Shown here: positions 32,683 to 43,090 of the stretch, one piece after another | Numbering within the stretch: position 1 is the stretch's first letter | Layout of the letters: every line of letters begins with the position of its first letter | Assembly (NCBI GenBank): GCA_036873135.1 | Contig: JAPTYO010000002.1 | Coordinates: 42,461,452 to 42,525,451 of the forward strand | Length of the DNA stretch: 64,000 bases | Origin: Clarkia xantiana subsp. parviflora | Lineage: Eukaryota; Streptophyta; Magnoliopsida; Myrtales; Onagraceae | Direction of reading: 5' to 3' | Made by a program: the position numbers and the translations under genes | The notes under the pieces: model-generated | Told to the model about the DNA's origin: nothing | Seen by the model: only the letters and a program-made list of their open reading frames with translations | The model's database searches: none

Positions 32683-34061
32683 TGGCGGACGCCTTGAGCA
32701 AATTCGCCCTGGGGGCACCCTTAGAAGAAAATCGGAAGGTGCACTTCCTGGAGAAGGTGATCTTGTCAAACATCGACCCCACGCAGGTGTGCACCGTTGA
32801 AGCGAAACCGGAGGAGGAGCCCACTTGGATGACCCCGATAGTCGCGAATCTGACTACGGGGGCAATCCCCGAGGATAGGGTAGCGGCAGACAGGATATGT
32901 CGGATCGCGTCTAATTATGTAATGCTGGACAATCAGCTGTACAAGAAGGGCTGGTTCTCGACTTCGTACCTGAAGTGTGTAGCAGAACCCGACACCAACC
33001 GAATCCTGAAGGAAATGCATGAGGGGATCGCGGCTTGTCACGAAGGGGCCTGATCCATTTTGTGGAAGGTGTTGAACTTAGGCTACTATTGGCCCACGAT
33101 GAACAAAGAAGCAACGGCGTTGGTCCGATCATGCGACGCGTGCCAGAGGTACGCCCCGAGTATCGTGGCTCCAGCTTCCAACTTGACGTCCATCAAGAGC
33201 GCTTGGCCCTTCGCACAGTGGGGCATCGACTTGGTGGGACCTCTTCCGAAAGCACAAGGACAATGTAAGTATTTACTTGTAGCTATCGATTATTTTTCGA
33301 AATGGATAGAGGCGAAAGCATTGGCCAGGACAACGGGGAACCAGATCGTCAAGTTCCTCCAAACCCACATCGTGTCCAGATACAGGATTCCTAAGGTGGT
33401 GATCCGCGACAATGGCCCACCGTTTAACGGCTCTCAGTTGAGGGAATATCTGGAAGAACTGAACGTCGAGCATCGGACCGCCTCCGTACGCCATGCTCAG
33501 ACTAATGGCCAGGTGGAGTCAGCCAACAAAATCGTATTGGATGGCCTGAAGAAAAGGGTCTATGCCTTGAAAGGCAAATGGCAGAACGAACTGGAAAATG
33601 TACTTTGGGCTGTTAGAACGACACCCAAACGATCAACAGGGGAGACTCCGTTTTGCCTTGTTTATGGCACGGAGGCTGTCGCCCCTGTGGAGGTAGCCGT
33701 GGCATCCCATCGGACGAGATACTATGAGCCCCTGACGAACGAGGAAGTGAGACGCCTGGACTTGGACCTACTCGAAGAGAAAAGGCGGGAAGCCGATGAA
33801 ATCCAAGCACGAATGAGCTTAGCGACGGCCAGGTACTATAATCGGCGAGTGAAGTCCCGACAGTTCTTCGTCGGGGAGCTGGTTTGGCGTCGCAACGAGT
33901 TCACCCTTTTGGACCGAATCAACAAGATGTCACCAAAATGGGAAGGACCTTATAAGGTCGTGGGGATGCCAGCTCCGAACGCATACAAGTTGGAAGACCT
34001 CAATGGCAGAATGTTAAAGCATTCTTTCAGTGGCGAACACTTGAAGAAACACCATGCTTAA
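32535..34061 (+). pseudogene. End of archaeal-type RNase H and integrase of element D
   Basis: After the deletion the frame continues SFDIEAIPREENVVADALSK, then the integrase zinc-binding part (MHEGIAACHEG, CDACQRYAPS), and the DDE core (WGIDLVGPLPKAQG, VVIRDNGPPF, NGQVESANK), ending GEHLKKHHA at 34061. A TGA at 33051-33053 stands where related copies have Arg, consistent with CGA to TGA. Past it the frame is the same. One frameshift and one stop therefore disable this half. Confidence 0.92.
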
Positions 34062-34760
34062 AGAAAGTCGCCTTAAGTGGTGCCCGATAAAGTCGCCTTA
34101 AGTGGTGCCCGATAAAGTCGCCTTAAGTGGTGCCCGATGTAAAATCGCCTTAAGTGGTGTATGCTGTTTATCGTTTAATTCGATGTAAGCTTATCTTATG
34201 CCAATTAATAAAGAGGTCGCTTCCAAATAAGATTTGTCCTTACATTTATGCTAAGTGTAAAATTCGCCTTCAAGTGGTGCACGATAAAAGTCGCCTTCAG
34301 TGGTGCACGATGTTAAGTCGCCTTCAGTGGTGCACGATAAAAGTCGCCTTCAGTGGTGCACGATAAAAGTCGCCTTCAGTGGTGCACGATAAAAGTCGCC
34401 TTCAGTGGTGCACGATGAAAGTCGCCTTCAGTGGTGCACGACGAAAGTCGCCTTCAGTGGTGCACGATGAAAGTCGCCTTCAGTGGTGCACGATGAAAGT
34501 CACCTTCAGTGGTGCACGATGAAAGTCGCCTTAAGTGGTGCACAATACTTAGATTTATTCTAAGTATTCAAAAGTCGTCTTAAGTGATGCACTCGATGTT
34601 AAGTCGCCTTAAGTGGTGCAAGCTATTAAATCGTCGGAAAGGACGTACGAAAATTTCTTAAGTGTCGAGGTTTCGGCAGCTAAGAACTAAGTCGTCTTAA
34701 GTGATGCACTCGATGCTAAGTCGCCCTAAGGGGTGCAAGCTATTAACTCGTCGGGAGGGC
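34062..34760 (+). repeat. Post-pol tandem repeat array of element D
   Basis: More than 20 units of about 25-26 bp have core AGTCGCCTTAAGTGGTGC or its variant AGTCGCCTTCAGTGGTGC, interrupted near 34150-34260 by an AT-rich stretch. The unit is unrelated to the repeat in A, B and E but sits in the same place. It lies between convergent integrase and antisense-gene 3' ends. Confidence 0.93.
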
Positions 34761-34899
34761 GTATGAGAATCGAAGAAAGTCACTCGGAGAAGTGCAACAA
34801 AAGATCGGAATTAAAGGAGTCTAATATTGATAAAGGGCTCGAAGGCCCGACGACAACGCAAGAGAAGAGGATACAAGGACTCTAAAAAGATAAAAGCAT

Positions 34900-37619
34900 T
34901 CAAGCTTGGTCCTTATCGGCAGCATCGGCAGCAGCTGGGTCCGCGGATATGGCAGCAGAGGGGTCCACAGGATTGACTTCGGGAGGATTGACTATCGGGG
35001 CGTCTGCACTTGGAAGCTCAGAGGCGTCCTCGACAATTACGGGGGTACTCCCCCCATCACTCTCCTCGGAAAGAGCAAAGTACTTCTTCGCAAAAGGAGC
35101 AAGGGAAGGAGACTTGTCGAAGTTGATGGCGTCCCCGTACTCCAGGTGGAGCTCCTCAACGGCGTTGAAGAGAGTGTTCTCCACCTCCGCGCCAAAGAAC
35201 TTCAGGGCATCAGCTTGGAAGCCCTCCGACCTCCGATAGTCATCCCGACCCTTGGCCTCCGCTTCGGCCAGCTGTGCCGGGAACCCCGCGATCAGCTCCT
35301 CCAGAGCCTTTTTCTCGAGGACCAGCTGGTCCTCAGCGGCCTTCTTCTCCTGGGTCAGCCGATCCACGAGAGCCCCCCGCTCTTGCCGCTCTTGCCTCAA
35401 GAGCCCCTCGAAGTCCGCGATCTGCTGTTGAAGGCCCCGAATCTTCTCATTGAGGGCAGCCAGCTCTTTGGCCAGCTTCCCCCGCGAAGACTGGGAGGCC
35501 TTGAGATCCGCCTGAAGCTGCTCGCGGACTCCTCGGTCCCGCTCCCGGGCCTCATCATAGGCAATGACGTACCCGATGAGGCGGTTGTAATCCCCGAGCT
35601 CCTGCAATCAAAAGGAAAAAGTGTTAGAAGGACAAAAGACTCGATTCATTGATCAACAAGGAAAAAGCGAAGTTTCACCTCGATGCGGCGCACAGCCATA
35701 TCCCTGACGTCCCGCTGCATATGCGTCCGATTGAGGTGGATCGGATGTCGCATAGAGGGCAGGATGGAACCCGCCAGCAGATGCAGGGCCAGTTCTTGGT
35801 CCTGTTCCCCTTGCGTAAGCGGGACTCCCTGGAGCGTCTGGATCGGAGCCCAGGGGGCATCGGCCTGTGAAGAGTTGAAGGGCCTGTAGAAGTCCCCATC
35901 AAGAGCCAGGGGAGAGATGGGACGGGGAAGAGAAGGGCACATCTCCGTCTCGGCCCGGACGGGGGAGGGAGAAAAATCATGGATAGGAGAGAGCTCCCGC
36001 TGCTGCGGAGAAGACGAAGGAGGCGGCCCCTGAGGGGTTGGTTTCAAGGGGGATTGCCCCGCCTTCCGACGCTGTTGAGGGGGGTCAACCCCGCCGGTCT
36101 CCTCGGAGGAGTCCAGAGTCTCCACCTGGCGAAAGTGTTCACCAGATGGTGCCTTCTCTCCAGCTGAGGAAGGCACCCCCGCTGAAGGCGGTGCATCTGT
36201 AGAAGCTGCAGCACCCGAGGAAGCTCCCGAGCGACCTGCACCTGGAGGATGAAGAGCTTCAGATAGGTAGTCAGGAAGTTCATCGGCATTCTTACACCAA
36301 ATGATACGTCGGGAGACGTATTGATCCTTCCCGCGGTAGTGATAATAGCCCGCCTTCAAAACTCGGGGAGTTTCGCCTCGAAGGATCCTTTTGACATCAG
36401 CAATTCGGCCTTTCTTGGTCGAGGAAATCAAGTCCGACGGAACCATCCTTTTATACGATTTAATAGCGAGTCGGAGTTGTTTACCTTCTTCAGCATTCTG
36501 AACCTCGAAGAGTTGGTCCAGATCCACCCGTGGCCGCTTGGGCTGCTCTGTTGAAGGAGACCCCGACCTGGCAGCAGCAGCCTTCTTGGCAGACTTCCTC
36601 TTCCGCGAGGGGCGGACAGCATCGGTCTCCCCCTGCTTAAGGAATAAATCGGTCAGCACAGACACCTTCTTGGCTGCAAACAATAAACGAAGAAAAAGTT
36701 AGAAATTTTACCCAAGGGACCATGCTAGAAGAGCCGTCAAAGAGCTGCCCCCCAGAGACAATACTGAGGAGTCGGACCCCGGTATGCACCAGGTCCCGCT
36801 CCACCAGAGAGTTAGCATTAAGGGGAGTGTAAGACTCCCCCCAACGATAAAGCTGGATCAATTGAAGAGTCTCGAAGTCCTCATCAGCATAGGAGTGGAA
36901 AGCAGGCGGAGGGTCTGCTGCCACCTCCCACCGAGGCCAAGGGATAGAAGAATGTTGGATGAAGAAGTAGCTCCTCTTCCAGCTACTGTTGTCAGACCCT
37001 GTATCGATCAAAAGTCCCCGACCCTTGACCACCTTCCAGGTGTCACTGGTCCAACCGTGCTGGGCAAGCTGCTGCTTACTCCACTTGGGCATTCGAGGGT
37101 AGAAGGCGCAAACCCCCGCCTCGTTGCATTTCAGCCCATAGAAGGTCCTGAAGAGTTGGAGGCTGTAGACCCACTTCTGTCGGAGACAGAGGACTTGAAA
37201 GGCGTTCCAGATGCGGATAGCATGAGGAGAGAAGGTAGTGGGATGTGTTTGGTAGTGATGGCACAGCTCGACCAGGTTACCACAAAAGGGGAACCTGATC
37301 CCCGCTGATATTTGTCCCGTAGAGACAAATACCTCCCCTTTCTGGGGACGAGTAACCTCAGGGTCACTCGAGGGACGATGTCGAGCATACGGGAAGCAAG
37401 GTTCCCAGGTGATGGTGATGCAACCCTCTCGGAGAGCTGCATCATAAGCAGTGGTGGAAATTTCATTTGGAGCATAGTCAAATTTAAAGGGTTTTCTCCC
37501 CTCGGAGCTGGAACCGCTGTCTGAAAAGCAACCAGGGCAAGAAAATACAGTGGGATTCTGGAAAAAATTAAAAAGAAAGGGACAAACAAACAACGAAGAA
37601 GTGTTTCCTTACCAGACAT
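34900..37619 (-). CDS. Intact four-exon antisense gene of element D (819 aa, PF04195-like domain plus coiled coil)
   Basis: Inferred exons on the minus strand: 37619-37613, 37520-36765, 36673-35679 and 35601-34900, joined by GT-AG introns (donors GTAAGG, GTATTG, GTGAAA; acceptors TTTTCAG, GTTTGCAG, GATTGCAG). Their lengths (7, 756, 995 and 702) keep one frame of 820 codons including the stop. Residues about 75-150 resemble the plant 'putative gypsy type transposon' domain (PF04195 type; FSPHAIRIWNAFQVLC, YSLQLFRTFYGLK). Residues near 275-290 are Lys/Arg-rich, NLS-like. Residues 255-586 include a Pro/Ser-rich disordered region. The last exon is a Glu/Gln/Leu-rich coiled coil (LAALNEKIRGLQQQIADFEG) with an acidic Ala/Pro tail. 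Function is unknown. It lies antisense to gag-pol and converges on it. Confidence 0.75.
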
Positions 37620-37800
37620 GGTGGAGTAGAGGTTGAAGGAGATGAACAAGATGTCGCCGGAAAGACGATCGGAGAAGACTCCAAGGATTTTCGAAAGCAC
37701 AGAGCTTGGAATTGCAGAGGAATCGCAGAGAGCTTTTGAGAATTCGAAGACGGTAAAAGTTAAATTGTGACCGTGGCTAGGGTTTTATAGTCGAAGAAGA
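37620..37800 (-). promoter_or_regulatory. Promoter and 5' UTR of D's antisense gene
   Basis: Reading minus, CTATAAAACCCTAGCC (plus 37774-37790) puts a TATA box directly onto an AAACCCTA telo-box-like motif (37778-37785), about 160 bp above the ATG at 37619. The intervening sequence is C/T-rich near the start codon, as is usual for plant leaders. AAACCCTA recurs upstream of the antisense genes of A, B and E. Confidence 0.6.
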
Positions 37801-38154
37801 CAGTTGAAAGGACACTTCGATCCGAGTCGTCGAAGTCGAAGAGTCTTAATCTGGACCGTTGAGATGAAACGTGCAGAAGGACAACGGGCGTAATGATGAA
37901 ACGGCCTGAAAAGCACTTTTCAGAAAAGGACAGGCGCGAAAAATCAGGCACGTGGGTCGAAAACGTCACTCCATTAGCTGCTGCATTTAATGCACTAGAG
38001 AACCGAAGAGACCTTTGGGATATAGCAGTTATCTACAAAAATCTGAGGAAACGTGGAGGAGAAGATTAAGTAACTGAACCAAGGGACAGATCCCCGACTC
38101 TAGCCTTGGAAAATCGGGAGTTAGAAGACACGACGAACTAAAAGTCCCTCATGT
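37801..38154. other. Spacer before the 3' LTR of element D
   Basis: Non-coding sequence upstream of the antisense promoter. It would carry any further regulatory sites. Nothing specific is recognised. Confidence 0.5.
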
Positions 38155-38166
38155 CTTGGGGGCAAA
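38155..38166 (+). other. Polypurine-type tract of element D
   Basis: CTTGGGGGCAAA directly precedes the 3' LTR and has the G-run seen in the tracts of A, B and E. Confidence 0.75.
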
Positions 38167-38863
38167 TGATGGGTCCGACTATAGCCGTCAGGCCCTTTAA
38201 CGGCGAGGAAACGGTAAACAGGCCCACCAGGCCCAGAGTAAGGGTCAAGATGACCTAGGAGAAGGGTCCCGATGAAGGGAGTCCCGATGAAGCAGGGTCC
38301 CGACAGAGTCGGTCCCGACAGTGGAGCTAGAAGCTCCCGATGAGAAGCCTTTAAGTAGGCCCCGATGATGAATCCCCGATAATGATTGGCCCTGTCACGA
38401 TGACGAAGGGCCCCGAGCGGTGACACAACGAGATAACTCTGGAGTCCCCGACGGGAGTCGGGACTCGTTACCAGAGGATAAAGCCAAGATATGCGGGGCG
38501 TGGCCGAGATATACGGAACGTGGTTAAGATACACGGATCGTGGCCGAGATACGCGGGGCATGGCTAAGATACGCGAGATCGTGTACGAGATAAGCGGGAT
38601 ACGGGCTAACCACCCCTAACGGTTCACCAGGTACCTGAGGCATCTCTTCGCCTATAAAAGGGCAAGAGATCACCTCAGAACACTTACGTTGAGTTCGATA
38701 TACTTTTGAGATTGTTGCTTGCCAGTCATACGAGAGACTCATTTAAGCATCGGAGAGAGATTCTGGGTCACCGCCCGGTCTATCCCCTCTTGCAGGATTG
38801 CGTGGAGCAAAGGAGCTAGGATTGCCGTCAAGATCCGTACCGGAGTTCCACCGTGATCCAACA
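38167..38863 (+). repeat. Element D 3' LTR (697 bp)
   Basis: It has the same length as the 5' LTR. By eye only two substitutions are found (CTGATAATG against CCGATAATG, and GAGAGGGATT against GAGAGAGATT). TATA box at 38653-38660. TSD GTAAT follows at 38864. Confidence 0.97.
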
Positions 38864-38868
38864 GTAAT

Positions 38869-39089
38869 TTTATTTTTTATTTTATAGTTGTAAATTTTAG
38901 TTTAACTATTTGTTACACATTGGCACTTTATTGTGATTTATTTCTTTTAGTTATTTATTTTATGGTTATTCACTATATAGTATTCTTTTTAAACTTTTAG
39001 ATTATTTATATTTGACTATAAACTTTATTATTTCGTTTTACTATTTACGTAGCTATAATTTTCTAATTATAAATATTAATTTAATAGGT
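38869..39089 (+). other. hAT sequence upstream of the transposase
   Basis: Very T/A-rich, ending TTTAATAGGT directly before the ATG. It looks like an intron with a polypyrimidine-poor acceptor, or a 5' untranslated stretch. Confidence 0.5.
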
Positions 39090-41243
39090 ATGGATAAATT
39101 CGTTATTAGAAGAAAGCGAACAGAACAAGCAATTTCAGTCGAAAATGTTGCGAATCCCTCAAAACAAAAACGCGATGAACTCAATACAGATGATCTACCC
39201 TCGGATCCTGGCTTAAGAAAAAGAATCACGGAATTTCATCCAAATGATCTAGATAAAGTTCGAAGAGCTTATTTGAAAAAAGGTCTATGTCAACCACGTG
39301 AGTACAAGTTCCCCCAAAGAGTATTTGGTCAGATATGTCGTCGTTTTGTTCCTGCTTGGTTTGATAACTACAAAAATTGGCTTGAGTATAGTATTGCAAA
39401 GGATGCTGCATTTTGTCTTTGTTGTTATCTCTTTAAACCAAATGTTGAAAATCAGGGAGGCGGTGATTGCTTTGTGGTGAATGGGTTTACAAATTGGAGG
39501 AAAAATAATAAATTTGATCTTCACGTAGGGGGAGTAGGTAATACTCATAATGAAGCTTGGAGTAAGTGTCAATATTTGATGAATGAAAATCAACACATTG
39601 AGCCACTTATAGTTAAGCAGACAGATCAAGTGCCTTGAAGAATACCCCAGGTAATGCAAAGATGATATGCTCTAATATTCAGAAAGATCTTTTTCGAGCA
39701 GCAGCAATAGAGACCACTCGTGATATAATTAAAGATCTTGGAGATGCTCCCTTTTCCATTTTAATTGATGAATCTCGAGATGTGTCAGTTCAGGAACAAA
39801 TGGCAATTGTTTTGAGATACGTTGATGTTAAAGGACGTGTGGTTGAGCATTTCCTTTGCATTGTGAAAGTTCGCGACACGGCATCAATATCATTGAAGTT
39901 GGCTCTCGAAGAATCACTCTTGAAGCATAATCTAAGTATATCCAGACTACGTGGGCAAGGTTATGATGGGGCAAGTAACATGAAAGGTGAATTGAATGAA
40001 CTAAAAGCTTTGATCATGAAGGACAATCCATCTGCTTATTATGTTCATTGTTTTTCTCACCAATTGCAGCTAGCACTAGTAGCTGTGGCACGGAAAAAAT
40101 CTCAAATTGCAGAGTTCTTCAACACAATAAGTTGGATTACTAATATAGTTGGCGCGTCGAGTAAGCGTAGCGATCTTCTTTGAGAAAAGCAACATAAACA
40201 AGTGATTAAAGCACTTGAAGGTGGGGAAATATCAAGTTGCACAGGTTTAAATCAAAAGAGGAGTCTACAAAGAGGTGGAGATACATGGTGGGGGTCGCAT
40301 TACAAATCAGTTGTTAATTTACATGTTATGTACTCTGCGGTACTTGAAGTTCTCGAGGTCATTAAAAGATGCGCAATGTCAACTTCAACAAGGTGAAGCA
40401 CTCTCATTGATAAATACGATGTCTTGTTTTGAATTTGCATTCATATTGCACTTAATGATGAATATCATGGCAATTACAAATGAATTATCTAATGCACATC
40501 AAAGAAAAGATCAAGACATTGTTAATGCTATGGTATTGGTGAAAGTGGTTAAACAACAAATGCAAAAGACGAGAGATGGTGGATGGGTACTACTGATGGC
40601 TGGAGTTTCTTCTTTTTTTGGGAGATATGATATTCCAGTTCCTCGCATGGATGATGTATATGGTGCTGAAAGACGTCCAAGACGCAAGGCAGTGAAAGAA
40701 ACTAACTTGAGTCATTATCAATTTGATATATTCAATGATGTGATTGATTGGCAACTTCAAGAACTTAATCATCGCTTCAATGAAGTGAACTCCGAGTTGT
40801 TTCTTTGCGTGGCTTGTCTAAACCCACGTGATTCTTTTGAAGCTTTTGATAAGGAAAAGTTAGTGCGCCTTGCCCATTTTTACCCTTCGGATTTTTCCGA
40901 AGTCCAGCTTTGTGTTCTTGACAAGCAACTTGATACGTTCATTGTTGATGTTAGATCGGGCAACGACTTTTCAAATCTCAAATGCATTGTTGACCTCTCT
41001 ATTAAGTTGGTTGAAACAAGAAGACACTTTGTGTATCCGTTGGTATATTTACTTGTAAAGTTAGCACTGACGCTATCGGTTAGTACTGCATCAGTTGAAC
41101 GAGTTTTTTCAGCGATGAAGATTGTGAAGAATCGACTCTGAAATAAGATGGGAAACAAATGGATGAATGATTGCCTGGTTACTAAAATTGAGAAGGATAT
41201 ATTTGATAATGTCGATAGTGAGAGAATATTAGAGTGTTTTTAG
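39090..41243 (+). pseudogene. hAT transposase (TTF-type zinc finger, hAT dimerisation domain), degenerate
   Basis: ATG 39090 opens MDKFVIRRKRTEQ. The N-terminal half has a TTF-type zinc-finger region (FPQRVFGQICRRFVPAWFDN, AAFCLCCYLFKPN). The centre carries FSILIDESRDVSVQEQMAIV, GYDGASNMKGELN and VHCFSHQLQLALVAVA, typical of plant ZMYM1-like hAT transposases. The end has the dimerisation motif LTLSVSTASVERVFSAMKIV. Damage: the frame breaks after QTDQVP (39638) with what looks like an internal deletion; TGA at 40181-40183 (CGA-type); a frameshift near 40370; TGA at 41139-41141. The stop at 41241-41243 is probably the native end. The protein would have cut and joined the element. Confidence 0.88.
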
Positions 41244-41387
41244 AACATGAAAACTCGTAGGGAACGATTATAAAAATATTTACTGATATAATTAATTATT
41301 TTGGTAATTTATTTTATGTATAACATTGGTATAATTTATATTTTGCCCCCTCTAATTATTTTTTCTGGACTCGTGCCTGATCAGAGG

Positions 41388-41689
41388 GGCCCACTGTTTT
41401 AAGTAATGTCCATGTATATTTCAATACGGGTGTCGAGGATTCGGAGTGACCTTCAATACCGTAGCCCGGGTGAAGGGTCACCCGGGTCTCAGGATCGAGC
41501 ATGGGGACGCGTCGGCCCAAACTAGTCTGGATGAAGGTCGGTCCATCCGAGCTCGCGATTTATTTCGGGGTTGTGTTTTTTCGGGTCTCGGGTCACTCAA
41601 TGTCTAAGTTTCGGTTTATAACTATATTTAGGGTCGACGTGGCGACTAATTCGAGTCTAGGTGAGGTCAATTCGGGTGTATATCCAACA
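41388..41689 (-). repeat. Right part of LTR G, split by the hAT element
   Basis: It ends GTATATCCAACA at 41689, the reverse of an LTR start TGTTGGATATAC. The blocks AAGTTTCGGTTTATAACTA and CCCGGGTGAAGGGTCACCC are comparable in position to parts of LTR F. It joins 17037-17167 once the hAT and one TSD copy are removed. Confidence 0.5.
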
Positions 41690-42602
41690 TGCTTTGAATT
41701 TGACTTTGCAAACCCACTCCTGCAAATAATCATGGATAGACTTCATCTTCACCAACATATAACATAATACAAATTACAATTACAATTAAAATTTTGAAAC
41801 GAAGAGAAGTATGAAGTTATTGAAGAATTGGAGTTAGAGTTAGAGTTATTGAAGTATAGTTATAATCGACCATACTTAACCAATATACTAGTTATTAACG
41901 CGTGCGTTGCACGCGTATTGACCATTTAAATTTCAAAACATATACTTTATATTAAGTTTTCTAATATGATAATATCTATAATTAATTAAAATACAACATG
42001 GACAAATCGAGGCGGTGAGATAAATGAATCAATGATATAAAAAAAACAACGCAACGTAATTAAGTACAAATCAACTACCGTTTTCAGTTATAATACTAAA
42101 TTAGCCTTACATATTATATATATATATATTTACGATAAGAACTACCAATGAGTTGTGTCGAACATTATGTGGGTCATTGACGACTCAATTGTATCCAACT
42201 CATCAACTTGAGGAGTTATGAATGGAAACCCCTACTTAACCTTTTAGAGTAACAAATGGACCAGTTTAACCGATAAAAACGTAACTATATATTTTTCATG
42301 CAATTTTATACCATAATACCAACAAATTTTGATTTAACTTTAAAAGATAATTTAAATCACTAAAACATAGAGTTTATACTTAACATTACCTAAATTATTT
42401 ATTTAACTACTAATTACGTTGTAAGAAAATTAATTGAATTGAGAAATATAAGAACTAAATTAATAGTTCAAGTTCATAAATATTGGACATGAGTAACAGG
42501 GTATATGTAAGAGGTCAAACTTTAAGAACCATGTTTGACCCATTTTTGACAAGTGACTGGTCTATATGATTTAAAAATCTCAATATGTACCGTAAATTTG
42601 CA
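41690..42602. other. AT-rich non-coding region with a possible Helitron 3' end
   Basis: No gene is seen. The plus strand at 41889-41917 reads CTAG, TTATTA, then the hairpin ACGCGTGCGTTGCACGCGT (8-bp stem, 3-base loop). Reversed, this is hairpin, short spacer, CTAG, then T, the arrangement of a Helitron 3' terminus inserted at an A|T site. If so, the element extends to the right. Segments near 42460-42600 recur imperfectly at 43257-43400. Confidence 0.4.
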
Positions 42603-42610
42603 TGGTTGAG

Positions 42611-43082
42611 TAGGGATGTCAATGGGGCGGGTCAGGGCGGGTATCGCCAGACTCGGACCTGCCCCGCGGGTCAATATGGTCGACCCGGATCCGTCCCATG
42701 CACTTTCGGGTCGGGTCGGGTCGACCCGTGTGAGGTATAATTTATCATTTTAAACCTTAAATTCTAAATTCTATGTTACCGTATCCAAATTCAACTCCAA
42801 ATTTAAATCATAAATTATTAAATTAAATCATAATCCAAATATAAATCACCTCATTCATTAGAATAATTGTTATTTTGACTATGTGTTATATTACCCGTAT
42901 AGTTTTATATAATATACATATATTAAATATATATGTAAAATGAAAGCTCGGGTCGGGTCAGCGGGTCGCCGTGAACCCAAACACGAACCCGCCCCGCGGG
43001 TCGCGTGTCGACGGGTCATCGGGTCAAAATCGGGTCGGGTACCCGCGGATCGGCGGGTACCCGTGACCCGTTGCCATCCCTA
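42611..43082. mobile_element. hAT-type MITE (472 bp)
   Basis: Terminal inverted repeats TAGGGATGTCAATGGG and CCCGTTGCCATCCCTA are flanked by an 8-bp TSD, TGGTTGAG, at 42603-42610 and 43083-43090. The ends are GC-rich with many GGGTCGGGTC units; the middle is AT-rich. It has no coding capacity. TAGGGATG ends with 8-bp duplications are common in plant non-autonomous hAT elements. Confidence 0.9.
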
Positions 43083-43090
43083 TGGTTGAG

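Larger units (their letters stand above)
27725..38863 (+). mobile_element. Element D: young full-length Tat-type Gypsy element (11.1 kb)
   Basis: Two 697-bp LTRs (27725-28421 and 38167-38863) differ at only about two positions and are flanked by TSD GTAAT (27720-27724, 38864-38868). Internal order: PBS, gag, RS-rich linker, protease, RT, RNase H, archaeal-type RNase H, integrase, about 700 bp of tandem repeats, then an intact-looking spliced gene on the opposite strand, purine tract and 3' LTR. The near-identical LTRs mean a very recent insertion. Even so, gag-pol has two frameshifts and one nonsense codon. Confidence 0.97.
17168..41379 (+). mobile_element. hAT DNA transposon, split by elements E and D
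   Basis: Terminal inverted repeats CAAGCACGAGTC (17168) and CAGGCACGAGTC (reverse, ending 41379) are flanked by an 8-bp duplication, ATCAGAGG, at 17160-17167 and 41380-41387. An 8-bp TSD is the hAT signature. Without the two nested LTR elements the hAT is about 3.7 kb: 17168-18083, 27472-27724 and 38864-41379. A degenerate transposase lies near the right end. About 20.5 kb of its present span is inserted Gypsy DNA. Confidence 0.88.
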
